Assembly: GCA_937937185.1 (NCBI GenBank)
Contig: CALDCO010000289.1
Span: 1-38,362, forward strand
Direction of reading: 5' to 3'
DNA: 38,362 nt
Origin: an uncultured Flavobacteriaceae bacterium
GTDB lineage: Bacteria > Bacteroidota > Bacteroidia > Flavobacteriales > Flavobacteriaceae
Shown: one piece after another, positions 8,161 to 17,300 of the stretch
How the letters are laid out: the number at the start of each line of letters is the position of its first letter
How positions within the stretch are numbered: the first letter of the stretch is position 1
Translations under genes and position numbers: made by a program
Notes under the pieces: model-generated
The model's database searches: none
Told to the model about the DNA's origin: nothing
Seen by the model: only the letters and a program-made list of their open reading frames with translations

Positions 8161-9201
8161 ATGGAACAAGACACCCCGCAAATACCAGACGAAGCCCATA
8201 ACCCACTGTATGAACATTATTCCTTTACCGCTGAAAAAGGACAATCGCCATTAAGAATAGATAAATATTTAATGAATTTTATAGAGCATGCGACGCGTAA
8301 TAAAATACAAGAAGCCGCTAAATCTGGAAATATTTATGTAAACGGAAATCCAGTAAAATCAAGCTATAAGGTAAAAGCAAACGACGTCGTAAAAGTCTTG
8401 TTTCAGCATCCTCCTCATGAAAATTTATTGGTTGCAGAAGACATTCCACTAAATATTGTCTACGAAGACGATACGCTTTTAGTCGTTAACAAACCAGCGG
8501 GAATGGTCGTGCATCCTGGTCATGGTAATTATTCAGGGACTTTAATTAATGCGCTTATTTTTCATTTCGATAATTTACCTAATAATTCTAGTAAACGTCC
8601 TGGTTTAGTGCATAGAATTGATAAAGATACCACTGGTTTATTAGTCATCGCAAAAACAGAAGCGGCGATGGCGCATTTAAGTGAGCAGTTTAAAGATAAA
8701 ACGAGTGAAAGAGAATATGTTGCCTTAGTGTGGGGTAATATAGATCAAGATGAAGGCACTATAGTGGGCAATATAGGCCGTCACCCTAAAAACCGATTAC
8801 AGAATACTGTTTATACTGGTGAAGATGAAGAAAAAGGTAAGCCTGCGGTTACTCATTTTAAAGTATTAGCTCGTTTAGGTTATGTAACACTTGTTGCTTG
8901 TAAACTAGAAACTGGGCGCACACATCAAATACGTGTGCACATGAAGCATATAGGTCATACCCTTTTTAACGATGAACGCTATGGAGGAAACCTTATTTTA
9001 AAAGGCACAACCTTTACTAAATATAAGCAATTTGTAGACAATTGTTTTAAAATCTTACCGAGACAAGCGCTTCACGCCAAAACCTTAGGGTTTAAACATC
9101 CAAAAACAGGTAAGTTTTTACGTTTCGAAGCCCCTATTCCTGAAGATATGGAGGCATGTTTAGAAAAATGGAAACACTATTCTAAGCACATGAATAATTG
9201 A
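8161..9201 (+). CDS. rluD: RluA/RluD family 23S rRNA pseudouridine synthase
   Basis: Converts uridines to pseudouridine, in the RluD subgroup in helix 69 of 23S rRNA. Of 346 residues, about 28-90 form an S4 RNA-binding domain (RIDKYLMNFIEHATRNKIQ, then IYVNGNPVKSSYKVKANDVV). The catalytic domain has VVNKPAGMVVHPG and HRIDKDTTGLLVIAK, whose Asp154 is the nucleophile. The RTHQIRVHMKHIGH motif is near 256-270. The S4 domain and the length fit RluD better than RluA or RluC, but the exact target position is inferred from the family. The gene follows the PASTA gene closely. Confidence 0.9.
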   Translation: MEQDTPQIPDEAHNPLYEHYSFTAEKGQSPLRIDKYLMNFIEHATRNKIQEAAKSGNIYVNGNPVKSSYKVKANDVVKVLFQHPPHENLLVAEDIPLNIVYEDDTLLVVNKPAGMVVHPGHGNYSGTLINALIFHFDNLPNNSSKRPGLVHRIDKDTTGLLVIAKTEAAMAHLSEQFKDKTSEREYVALVWGNIDQDEGTIVGNIGRHPKNRLQNTVYTGEDEEKGKPAVTHFKVLARLGYVTLVACKLETGRTHQIRVHMKHIGHTLFNDERYGGNLILKGTTFTKYKQFVDNCFKILPRQALHAKTLGFKHPKTGKFLRFEAPIPEDMEACLEKWKHYSKHMNN

Positions 9202-9273
9202 TAATTAATGTTATAGATATTTTTTTTGTTATATTTACTATAAATAATACTACTTTATTTAGAAAATAATATT

Positions 9274-9456
9274 ATGAATGGTATTACAATTTCAATAATA
9301 GTATCCCTTATAATAATAATTTTTATTGCAGTTTCAATAAAACGACTTTCTAGGCTAAAAAGAAGGCGAACACTAGGAAGAAGCATTTCTAAAATTAATT
9401 GGTATGATAGGTTATTGTTAAAAAAATTTGCGAAAGAGTATCCTATAGATGAATAG
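9274..9456 (+). CDS. Small single-pass membrane protein, unknown function
   Basis: A 60-codon ORF with an ATG at 9274. Residues 4-22 form an Ile-rich membrane helix, followed by a strongly basic cytoplasmic tail (KRLSRLKRRR) and a short C-terminus with WYDRLLLKKFAKEYP. The charge pattern suggests the N-terminus is outside and the tail inside. I do not recognise the family. It fills most of the gap between rluD and yaaA with ordinary composition, and an orderly hydrophobic-then-basic design is unlikely for a random ORF. No strong promoter is visible. Confidence 0.55.
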   Translation: MNGITISIIVSLIIIIFIAVSIKRLSRLKRRRTLGRSISKINWYDRLLLKKFAKEYPIDE

Positions 9457-9628
9457 GAATACTTTTTTCAACGATAAGCCGAAGTTAAATTTGCGCTCTT
9501 CTTCAATAGTTCTAAATATAAAAGTGGCGATGCTACGGTTTATGTATTCATATAGAACGCATCATTTGATTTTCTGGTAATTTCAAAGTTAAAATGGTTT
9601 TATATCATTTTCTTAGAATAGAAAATTG

Positions 9629-9636
9629 TAATTTTG
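9629..9636 (+). promoter_or_regulatory. -7 box of yaaA
   Basis: TAATTTTG fits TAnnTTTG and ends 13 nt before the yaaA ATG (9650). The leader would be very short. The -33 region is not clear. Confidence 0.5.
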
Positions 9637-9649
9637 TAAAAAAGAATCC

Positions 9650-10408
9650 ATGAAACTTGTAGTGTCTCCTGCTAAATCTTTAGATTTTGAAAGTAAATTG
9701 CCAACCACTTTAACTACTGAAGCACCATTTTTAAGACAGTCTGAACGCTTAAATAAGCTTCTAAAAAGGAAAAGTGCTAAAGGACTATCTAAGCTCATGA
9801 AAATTAGTGATACATTGGGACAACTCAATTACGAGCGTAATCAAAATTGGGAACTTCCTTTTACTAAAGACAATGCCAGACCTGCAGTTTATGCTTTTAA
9901 TGGCGATGTGTACAGAGGTTTAGATGCCTACCATATACCAAGTGATAAAATTAACACTTTACAAAATACAGTAAGGATTCTATCTGGCTTATATGGCGTG
10001 TTGAAACCATTAGATTTAATACAGGCTTATCGTTTAGAAATGGGAACTAAACTCCCCGTAGGAAAGCATAAAAATTTATATGAATTTTGGAAAAAAGACA
10101 TTACTAAAGCTTTAAATGATGAGCTAAAAGAGGGCGAACTGTTCTTGAATTTAGCGAGTATAGAATACTTTAAAGCAATAGATGTGAGTGCTTTAAAAGT
10201 ACCAGTTATACATATCGTTTTTAAAGAGTTTAAAAATGGAGAATATAAAAATATTGCCATTTTTGCCAAATTAGCACGCGGGTTAATGGCGAGATATATT
10301 ATAGATGTTAATGCCAAAACATTAGAAGATCTAAAAGGCTTTAATTATGAGCGCTATGGGTATAGTGAGGCATTATCCTCTCCAAACCAATTAGTCTTTG
10401 TAAGGTAA
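9650..10408 (+). CDS. yaaA: Peroxide stress protein YaaA
   Basis: A 252-residue member of the DUF328/UPF0246 family. In E. coli, YaaA belongs to the OxyR regulon and limits free intracellular iron and oxidative DNA damage during peroxide stress; it also binds DNA. Family hallmarks are the N-terminal MKLVVSPAKSLDF, YAFNGDVYRGLDAY (about 85-98), ILSGLYGVLKPLDLIQAYR (about 110-128), NLASIEYFKAI, and FAKLARGLMARYII near 205. The length is normal. It heads a probable three-gene unit: the next gene starts 11 nt after its stop, and that one overlaps the UDG gene. Confidence 0.93.
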   Translation: MKLVVSPAKSLDFESKLPTTLTTEAPFLRQSERLNKLLKRKSAKGLSKLMKISDTLGQLNYERNQNWELPFTKDNARPAVYAFNGDVYRGLDAYHIPSDKINTLQNTVRILSGLYGVLKPLDLIQAYRLEMGTKLPVGKHKNLYEFWKKDITKALNDELKEGELFLNLASIEYFKAIDVSALKVPVIHIVFKEFKNGEYKNIAIFAKLARGLMARYIIDVNAKTLEDLKGFNYERYGYSEALSSPNQLVFVR

Positions 10409-10419
10409 TTAATTGTGCC

Positions 10420-11142
10420 ATGTTTTATTACCTTATTTTAGGATTACAAGGATACTGTATTTATCACCTCATTAAAAACAGAAATGAATATTATTGGTTA
10501 TTTCTAATCATATTCTTACCTGTAATAGGCTGTATTATTTATTTAGTAACTCAAGTTTATAATAAAAAAGAAGCTAATAAAATACAGGACAACCTTACTG
10601 CACTTCTAATACCAACTAAAAAAGTAAATGATTTAAAAAAGCAATTACAGTTTGCAAACACCTACCAAAACCGAGTAAACCTTGCCGATGCTTATGTGGA
10701 AATGAAAGACTACGAAAATGCCATTCCTCATTACGAAGAAGCACTTAAAGATACGTCTCAAAACGATTTTCATTGTTTAGAACAATTAGTAATTTGCTAT
10801 CATTCCTTAAAAAAAGATGATTTGGCAATTTCTACAGCTGAAAAGATTAAAACCAATACAGCGTTTGTTAAATCTGAAGCCCAGTTTTCTTATGCTTTAG
10901 CATTAAAAAATAAAGGACAATTAGTTGAAGCTGAAGCCGAATTGCGAAAATTAGATCAGCGGTATTCTAATTATGATAAGCGTTTAATACTGGTTAAGTT
11001 TTTAATAGAACAAGATAAAATAGACGAGGCGAAAACTATTTTACAAGAAATGTCTGGTGAATTGCAACATATGAAATCGTCGAATAAGCGTTTACATCGT
11101 AGCACATTTGTTGAGGTAGACCGTTTGCTAAAAACGGTTTAA
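10420..11142 (+). CDS. Membrane-anchored TPR protein with PLDc_N-like N-terminus
   Basis: A 240-residue protein. The first ~45 residues form two membrane helices separated by KNRNEYYWLFLIIFLPVIG, the pattern of the small PLDc_N segment of cardiolipin synthase-like proteins. The remainder is soluble and helical, with TPR-like repeats (AYVEMKDYENAIPHYEEAL near 90-108 and two weaker units to about 210). TPRs bind partner proteins, so this is probably an inner-membrane scaffold. The function is unknown. Its TAA shares one base with the ATG of the next gene, so translation is probably coupled. Confidence 0.8.
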   Translation: MFYYLILGLQGYCIYHLIKNRNEYYWLFLIIFLPVIGCIIYLVTQVYNKKEANKIQDNLTALLIPTKKVNDLKKQLQFANTYQNRVNLADAYVEMKDYENAIPHYEEALKDTSQNDFHCLEQLVICYHSLKKDDLAISTAEKIKTNTAFVKSEAQFSYALALKNKGQLVEAEAELRKLDQRYSNYDKRLILVKFLIEQDKIDEAKTILQEMSGELQHMKSSNKRLHRSTFVEVDRLLKTV

Positions 11143-11822
11143 TGTTTTTACATCAACACCCATACACACCTTTTATTCCCGAGCACACCACCAAGCTTAT
11201 TGTAGGTACATTGCCGCCACCGCGATTTTCTATAGGGAAATTAAAAGAAGGTGATGTTAATTTTTGTTATGGTAGTATTGATGGGTTGTTATGGCCAGTA
11301 TTAAACAAAATATTTAATCTTAATTTAAAATTCGAAACAACGAAAGCGGCTATTAAACAGCGAAAAGACTTTTTACAAAGTAGAAATATAGGAATTTGTG
11401 ATATCGTAGCGAGTGCAGAGCGAGAGAAAATCGATGCTTCAGATTTGGGAATGAAAAACCCAAAACTTAGAGATATTGTTCATTTTTTAAAACAATACCC
11501 CAAAATAGACACGTTAATATTTACTGGGGGCAATAGTAAAAACGGACCAGAATATTTTTTTCGGCAGCATTTAAAAAGTTATAATCTAAAATTAAAAATA
11601 GTTTCAAACGAAGTACCACGTGTGCATGAATTTGTTATGCCAAGCGATGTAATGCAATCACTTAAATTAGGACGGAAAATTAAAACCATTTCTCTAACGG
11701 CGCCTTCAGGAGCAGCAAATAGAGCCATTGGAAGTATGACTTTATATAAACAGCTTAAAGACAAAAACCCTCAGTTTAATACCTTCGATTTTAGAGTCAT
11801 GCAATATAAAAACGTATTTTAA
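11142..11822 (+). CDS. Uracil-DNA glycosylase superfamily protein
   Basis: A 226-residue protein of the UDG superfamily, which removes uracil or other damaged bases from DNA to start base-excision repair. Visible features are the N-terminal LIVGTLPPPRFS, corresponding to the catalytic motif 1 region, DTLIFTGGNSKNGP in the middle, and LTAPSGAANRAIG near 185-197, which resembles motif 2 of MUG/UDG-like enzymes (S/A-P-S-G-x-A-N-R). It is not a classical UNG: motif 1 lacks GQDPYH. Substrate specificity (uracil, hypoxanthine, other) cannot be told. It is translationally coupled to the TPR gene. Confidence 0.78.
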   Translation: MFLHQHPYTPFIPEHTTKLIVGTLPPPRFSIGKLKEGDVNFCYGSIDGLLWPVLNKIFNLNLKFETTKAAIKQRKDFLQSRNIGICDIVASAEREKIDASDLGMKNPKLRDIVHFLKQYPKIDTLIFTGGNSKNGPEYFFRQHLKSYNLKLKIVSNEVPRVHEFVMPSDVMQSLKLGRKIKTISLTAPSGAANRAIGSMTLYKQLKDKNPQFNTFDFRVMQYKNVF

Positions 11823-11867
11823 ACGGTAAAGAAAAAAGAGGTGTAATAAATTTAATAATTAAAAGGG

Positions 11868-12491
11868 TTACGCAATAAAAAAACGATAAGCCTGAACTAA
11901 ACCAATAACAAGTAAAACAATACCCATGGTTTTATTAATTGGAGAACTACTTGTTTTTAATCGGTCTTTTAAAAAATAACTAAGCTTACTAAAAGAAAAT
12001 AAAACAATAAGTTTAGTAATAAAAACCCCTAAAAGAAATACCAATAAATTTAGCGGGGTAAACATCGTTTCAAACTCCTGAGAAATAAAGGTGAGTACAA
12101 AAATCCAGAAAATAATAACTTGCGGATTAATAAGTGAAATAAAAGCCCCTCTAACAAACTCAGAAACCTGTAAGCTATCGTTGGTCCTTAATTTTGGGTT
12201 TGCTTTTCTTATTAAATTGTAGAGTCCCAAACCAATAAAAACAGAGAAAATTAAAATTTGTATCCACGAGTTAGAGGTCAAAAAATGCTCAATACATTTT
12301 CCAAAATAAATAGCAGATATGGCTATTAAAATCTCTACTATAGCAGCCGACATCGAAAATTCCATAGCCTTTCTCATCGATTTTTTTACAGTAATATTAA
12401 CTACCGATAAATTAACAGGACCTAATGGCAACGAACCAGCAATGGTAGTTGCTATTGCAATAAAAAAATAAGTGAGTAAGGTGGTTTCCAT
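11868..12491 (-). CDS. LysE/RhtB family amino-acid exporter
   Basis: A 207-residue inner-membrane protein with about six hydrophobic helices. The family signature PLGPVNLSVVNITVKKS lies near residues 22-38 (the GPxx loop), and LINPQVIIFWIFVLTF near 117-132 matches the conserved NP loop of the LysE fold. Family members export basic or neutral amino acids and related metabolites by proton exchange; the substrate here is unknown. It stands alone, converging with the UDG gene and diverging from the DEAD-box helicase. Confidence 0.85.
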   Translation of the reverse strand: METTLLTYFFIAIATTIAGSLPLGPVNLSVVNITVKKSMRKAMEFSMSAAIVEILIAISAIYFGKCIEHFLTSNSWIQILIFSVFIGLGLYNLIRKANPKLRTNDSLQVSEFVRGAFISLINPQVIIFWIFVLTFISQEFETMFTPLNLLVFLLGVFITKLIVLFSFSKLSYFLKDRLKTSSSPINKTMGIVLLVIGLVQAYRFFIA

Positions 12492-12560
12492 GCTTTAAAA
12501 GTGTCTAGTTATTTAGACGCAATAGTTTAGAGTTTCTAACAAAAAAACATAAATTAGTAG

Positions 12561-12568
12561 TACTTTTG
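12561..12568 (+). promoter_or_regulatory. -7 box of the DEAD-box helicase gene
   Basis: TACTTTTG followed by C matches TAnnTTTG. It would start a transcript near 12575 and leave a leader of roughly 80 nt before the ATG at 12657. Confidence 0.6.
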
Positions 12569-12574
12569 CAGCTC

Positions 12575-12656
12575 AATACAATAGCGATGGATAAATTATC
12601 ATTTGCCAATTATAAGTATTGGTAAATGTCCGTTATGGGCTTTCTAAAAATAATAT
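12575..12656 (+). promoter_or_regulatory. Structured leader with a 12-codon upstream ORF
   Basis: The leader contains the ORF ATG (12587) to TAA (12625), encoding MDKLSFANYKYW. Its second half overlaps a hairpin: CATTTGCCAAT (12600-12610) pairs with ATTGGTAAATG (12618-12628), 11 bp with one G-U pair and a 7-nt loop. The helicase ATG lies 28 nt after the stem. The arrangement suggests leader-based control but could be chance. Confidence 0.4.
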
Positions 12657-13946
12657 ATGTCATTTAAATCTTTAGGCCTGTCCGAAAATTTACTTAAAGC
12701 TATTAGTAAAAAAGGCTATGAAATCCCCTCTCCTATACAAGTAAAAGCAATTCCTCCAATTTTAAAAGGACAAGATGTGTTGGCTTCTGCTCAAACAGGA
12801 ACAGGGAAAACGGCTGGTTTCACCTTGCCATTATTACACTTACTTTCTGAAAATCCTAAACATAAATTTAGACCCATTCGCGCTTTAGTATTAACACCAA
12901 CCAGAGAGTTGGCGGCTCAAGTTTATACTAATGTAAAGGAGTACAGTGCCTTTTTAGATATAAAAAGTGCTGTTATTTTTGGCGGTGTAAACCAAAAACC
13001 ACAAGTCGCAACGATTAGAAAGGGGATCGATATTTTAGTGGCAACATCAGGACGATTATTAGATTTACAAAACCAAGGGCTGTTGTCTCTAAAACGGGTC
13101 GAAATTTTTGTTTTAGATGAAGCCGATAGAATGTTAGACATGGGGTTTCTTCGAGATATGGAACGCATTATGAAATTAATGCCTCCAAAAAGACAAAACC
13201 TAATGTTTTCGGCCACGTTTTCTAAAGACATTCGGAAATTAGCAAATGGAATATTAAATCACCCAGTACGAGTTGAAGCCACACCAGAAAACTCCACAGT
13301 AGATGCAATCTCACAAAAAATACACCGCGTAGCAAAAAGTAAAAAAACAGCGTTGACCATAAAATTAATCTCAGATGGAAACTGGCAGCAGGTTTTAATT
13401 TTTACAAGAACGAAACATGGTGCTAATCGCTTAACTAAAAAATTAATTGGCGCAGGAATTACAGCAGCTGCTATTCATGGTAATAAAAGTCAGGGCGCCA
13501 GAACAAAAGCATTGGCTGGTTTTAAAAATGCAACCATTAGAGTGATGGTGGCTACAGATATTGCGGCTCGTGGTTTAGACATTCCTTTATTACCCCATGT
13601 TATTAATTATGAAATTCCTAATATTTCTGAAGATTATGTGCATCGAATAGGGCGCACGGGTAGAGCAGGAGCTAGTGGAGAAGCAGTTTCTTTAGTAAGT
13701 GCTGATGAGACCTCTTATTTACGAAGTATTGAAAAGTTAGTAGGAATGAAAATCCCTATGGAAATTATTGAAGGTTATGAACCCGATCCTAATGCTTCTA
13801 CTGAACCTGTTAAACAGGGTGGAGGACGAAATAGGAATAGAGGAGAGGGTAGAAATTCAAGCAAAAAACCCAAAGCTTATACATCTAAGCAAAGCAATTC
13901 TTCCAATAAAAAGAAAAGCCGTAATCGAAATCGGCGTGCTAACTAA
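12657..13946 (+). CDS. DEAD-box ATP-dependent RNA helicase (RhlE-like)
   Basis: A 429-residue RNA helicase that unwinds RNA duplexes with ATP, acting in ribosome assembly, RNA decay or cold adaptation. All motifs are present: the Q motif (GYEIPSPIQ), I (AQTGTGKT), Ia (PTRELAAQ), II ([13 protein letters not shown]), III (SATF), IV ([14 protein letters not shown]), V ([12 protein letters not shown]) and VI ([10 protein letters not shown]). The last ~55 residues are a basic, Asn/Arg/Gly/Ser-rich tail of the kind that binds RNA non-specifically. The length and the RMLDMGF motif fit RhlE. Paralogues are common in flavobacteria, so I give no firm gene symbol. It has its own promoter and leader. Confidence 0.92.
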   Translation: MSFKSLGLSENLLKAISKKGYEIPSPIQVKAIPPILKGQDVLASAQTGTGKTAGFTLPLLHLLSENPKHKFRPIRALVLTPTRELAAQVYTNVKEYSAFLDIKSAVIFGGVNQKPQVATIRKGIDILVATSGRLLDLQNQGLLSLKRVEIFVLDEADRMLDMGFLRDMERIMKLMPPKRQNLMFSATFSKDIRKLANGILNHPVRVEATPENSTVDAISQKIHRVAKSKKTALTIKLISDGNWQQVLIFTRTKHGANRLTKKLIGAGITAAAIHGNKSQGARTKALAGFKNATIRVMVATDIAARGLDIPLLPHVINYEIPNISEDYVHRIGRTGRAGASGEAVSLVSADETSYLRSIEKLVGMKIPMEIIEGYEPDPNASTEPVKQGGGRNRNRGEGRNSSKKPKAYTSKQSNSSNKKKSRNRNRRAN

Positions 13947-14012
13947 CACTTTAGTTTTTTGTACAAAGGGGCTAAATAATAAAATACAACTCCTACCATT
14001 TTAACTTTGAAA

Positions 14013-14045
14013 TTGTCATAAAATAAAATGATAACTTTTTCTTTT
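14013..14045 (+). terminator. Possible terminator after the DEAD-box helicase
   Basis: TTGTCAT pairs with ATGATAA (one G-U pair) across an 8-nt A-rich loop and is followed by CTTTTTC and more T. The stem is weak. It lies 67 nt after the stop. Confidence 0.35.
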
Positions 14046-14125
14046 TTAAGGTTGTTTCAGAACATTAGCTATCATTTTTTAACTCAGTTTTGTCTTTTTA
14101 ATTTTTTTAATATTGGTTATGAATT

Positions 14126-14286
14126 GAAGTGGTTTAAACTTTTTTGATCTAAGTGAAAAATAGTGTTTTTGTGACCAGATAGAGCAATTTTTTAGTTGCA
14201 TCGCAGCGCTACGTAATTCAAAAATTGTGAAATAAGGACGCAAAAAAGCATTTTTTTAGCAAATTGAAAAAAGTTTAAACCACTTC
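14126..14286. repeat. 161-bp element with perfect 20-bp terminal inverted repeats
   Basis: GAAGTGGTTTAAACTTTTTT at 14126-14145 is exactly complementary to 14267-14286. The interior holds a further inverted pair (CAATTTTT near 14192, AAAAATTG near 14221) and no ORF. The right end with its inner flank recurs as a solo arm at 30055-30092, so this is a dispersed, MITE-like element. It occupies much of the 422-base gap before the histidine kinase; the rest of that gap is AT-rich and shows no gene. Confidence 0.8.
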
Positions 14287-14368
14287 ATTATGAAATACTT
14301 TTAAAATTGATTTAAAAATACTATTTTGTTAACATGTAAAAACCCTTTGCTAATTAATTTTTTTGTTA

Positions 14369-17300
14369 TTGAAACACATAGGTATTCTTTCTTTGTCCAT
14401 TTTGATATTGATTTCTACTTCAATTAATGCTCAAAAAACAACCTTATATAAATTTAAATCGATAGGAGAAGATAAAGGGCTTTCTAGTAATTGGGCATAT
14501 AGTATCTTTCAAGATGATTTAGGCTTTATTTGGGTAGGAACAGATGATGGGTTAAATCGATATGATGGCTATAAATACGAATCTTTTAGACCAAAAAATG
14601 CAGAGGGAAATACATTAGGGAATGTACAAATTAATAGCATTTCTAAAAAAAGAAAAGGAGAATTATGGGTCGCTACTTCTAATGGATTATATACTGTTAA
14701 AGAAAACAAATTACTCCCTTTTTCTGGTATACCAAAGTCTAATTACAGAGATGTTTTAAATGAAAACGACTCTATTGCTTGGCTAGTAGGAAACACGGGG
14801 TTCATAAAAATTAATACCATAAAAAACACTTATAATAACTTAAGTGAAGATATTAATCATACATTTTATCAGAAAAAAGGAAGTAAAATATTTAAAGACT
14901 CCAGTAATAACCTTTGGTTTGGATCGAATGGAGTAGTTTATAAGTTCAATCCAAAAAATCAATATATAGAAAAATTTGATGATTTTGAAAACTTAGATAC
15001 CAATACTAAGAATGATATTTTAGCAATAACTCAAGACAAAAATGGTGTAATTTGGGTTGGTTTTGGTCAAAACGGATTGTATTACAAACCTAATGGTTCT
15101 AAAAAATTCTTAAAGAATAGTGATGGTGTTATCCTTAACTTGCATGTAGATAAAGACAACCAATTGTGGATAGGAAGGGGGTCAAATCAAGGACTTCAAA
15201 AAATAGATTTAAACAAAAATAATACTTCTATAACTTTTAAGTATGACATTCGTGATCCCAATAGTATTAGCGATAATTCAATTTATTGCATTTTTGAAGA
15301 TAATGCAGGCGACATTTGGATAGGCACCTTTGCTGGCGGGGTAAATTATATAAGTAAACGCAGTAAAAAAATTCACATTTTAGATAAAAATACCCCTGAG
15401 ACACCACTAAAAAATAATATTGTTAATGAAATTTTAGAAGACGGTGACTTTTTATGGATTGGGACTGAAGCAGGAATTTCAAGACTAAACAAAAAAAACA
15501 ATAGTATAAAATATTATAACTATGACGCCAATGATAATAAAAGTTTAAGTAGAGACCCAATTCATAAAATTTACAAAGATAGTAGGGATAATATATGGGT
15601 AGGAACTTGGGACGGAGGTATAAATTTGTATAATTATGAACAAGATAATTTTAAAAGATTTCCAGTTTCAAATAAAAAAGGAGACCTACATAGTGAACAT
15701 ATATTAGCTATAGCCGAAGATTATAAAAAAAGACTTTGGATTGGATCTGCTTATGGGGGATTATATCAATACGATTACGAAAAAAACCACTTTATTAGCT
15801 TTAAGGATTTGGCCAAAAATGCGAACACATTCCCTAACGATGTTACTACAATACAAGAAACTAACACCAAAGAATTACTTTTAAATACCTATATATCAAT
15901 TGTTTTTCTTGACCCAGACGAAAATACTTATAGAGAATTTCCTATTAATATTGATGAGGTCGTAATTACTAGTTCTTTTCTCGATTCAGATAATGTTTTA
16001 TGGATTGGAACTAATACTGGTCTTTTTCAGTTTGATCGAAAAACGGAAAAATATTTGCCTTATAATGGGGAAAATTATAAAATCAATAATTTATCAATAA
16101 AAGCAATTATCGAAGATGATAATGGTATTATTTGGGTGTCTACTAATAATGGTATTTTTCAGATTAATAAAACAAATAAACAAATTACAAAATATGTAAA
16201 ACAAGATGGTTTTTCTGCCAATGAATTTAAAAGAGAAGCAGCCTATAAAAATAAAGAAGGGGTATTGTATTTTGGAACTGCTACAGGTCTTACTTTTTTT
16301 GATCCTAACACCCTTGATTATAATAAAAAAGTTCCTTCCCTAACCCTTACTGCTTTTGATGTATTATACTCAAAACCAAACGAATATAGAAAACTTCATT
16401 CGATAACAAAAAACCCAAATAATGAAGAAAAAATAGAGCTTAATTCAAAACAATCTAGCTTTTTAATTTCTTATACTGGTTTGAATTACTTGCACCCAGA
16501 AAAAAATAAATACCGATATAAATTAGAAGGTTATGATAAAAAATGGGTTGATGCTGGAGTAACACGCTCTGCCACCTATACCAATGTAAACCCCGGAAAC
16601 TATGTGTTTAAAGTCTTAGGCGCTAACAATGATAATAAATGGGCAACCCAACCTAAAACTTTAAAAATAGTTGTTCATGCGCCTTGGTATAAAACCTCTA
16701 TTTTCAAAATGTTTCTTGGTTTACTATTTTTAATTATTTTAATTTCTATTTATCTCATACGCGTGGCGTTTTATAAAAAGCAGCGTCGGGTATTACAACA
16801 ACAGGTGGATTATAGAACGAAAGCGCTTACAGCTGCAAATAACTTATTATTGGAAAAAACTTCAGAAATTGAAGAACAAAATGTACATCTTTTTCAACAC
16901 CAAAACCACCTTGAAGAATTGGTTCGGGGAAGAACAAAAGCACTTAATAAAGCGAAATTAAAAGCAGAAGAATCAGATAGACTTAAATCGGCTTTTATGG
17001 CTAATGTTAGTCATGAAATCCGTACCCCAATGAATGCCATTTATGGCTTTTCAAATTTGCTTAGCGAAGACAATATTACTAAAGAAGAGCATAAAGAATT
17101 TATTGAAATTATTAATAACAACTGTAATGATTTGCTTTTACTTATAGATGATATCATGGACATGTCTATTTTAGATTCTCAAGATCTTAAATTAAACATA
17201 AAAGAAATTAAGATACAGGAATTTTTAAGTGTTCTTGAAAAAAAATATAAAATAAAGCAAACGAAACAACTTAAATTAAGTTTTATATACAATAATAGTA

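Noticed and set aside
13768-14004. 78-codon ORF overlapping the end of the DEAD-box gene
   Set aside because: It is a frame shadow of the repetitive basic tail, with no start signal or homology that I recognise.
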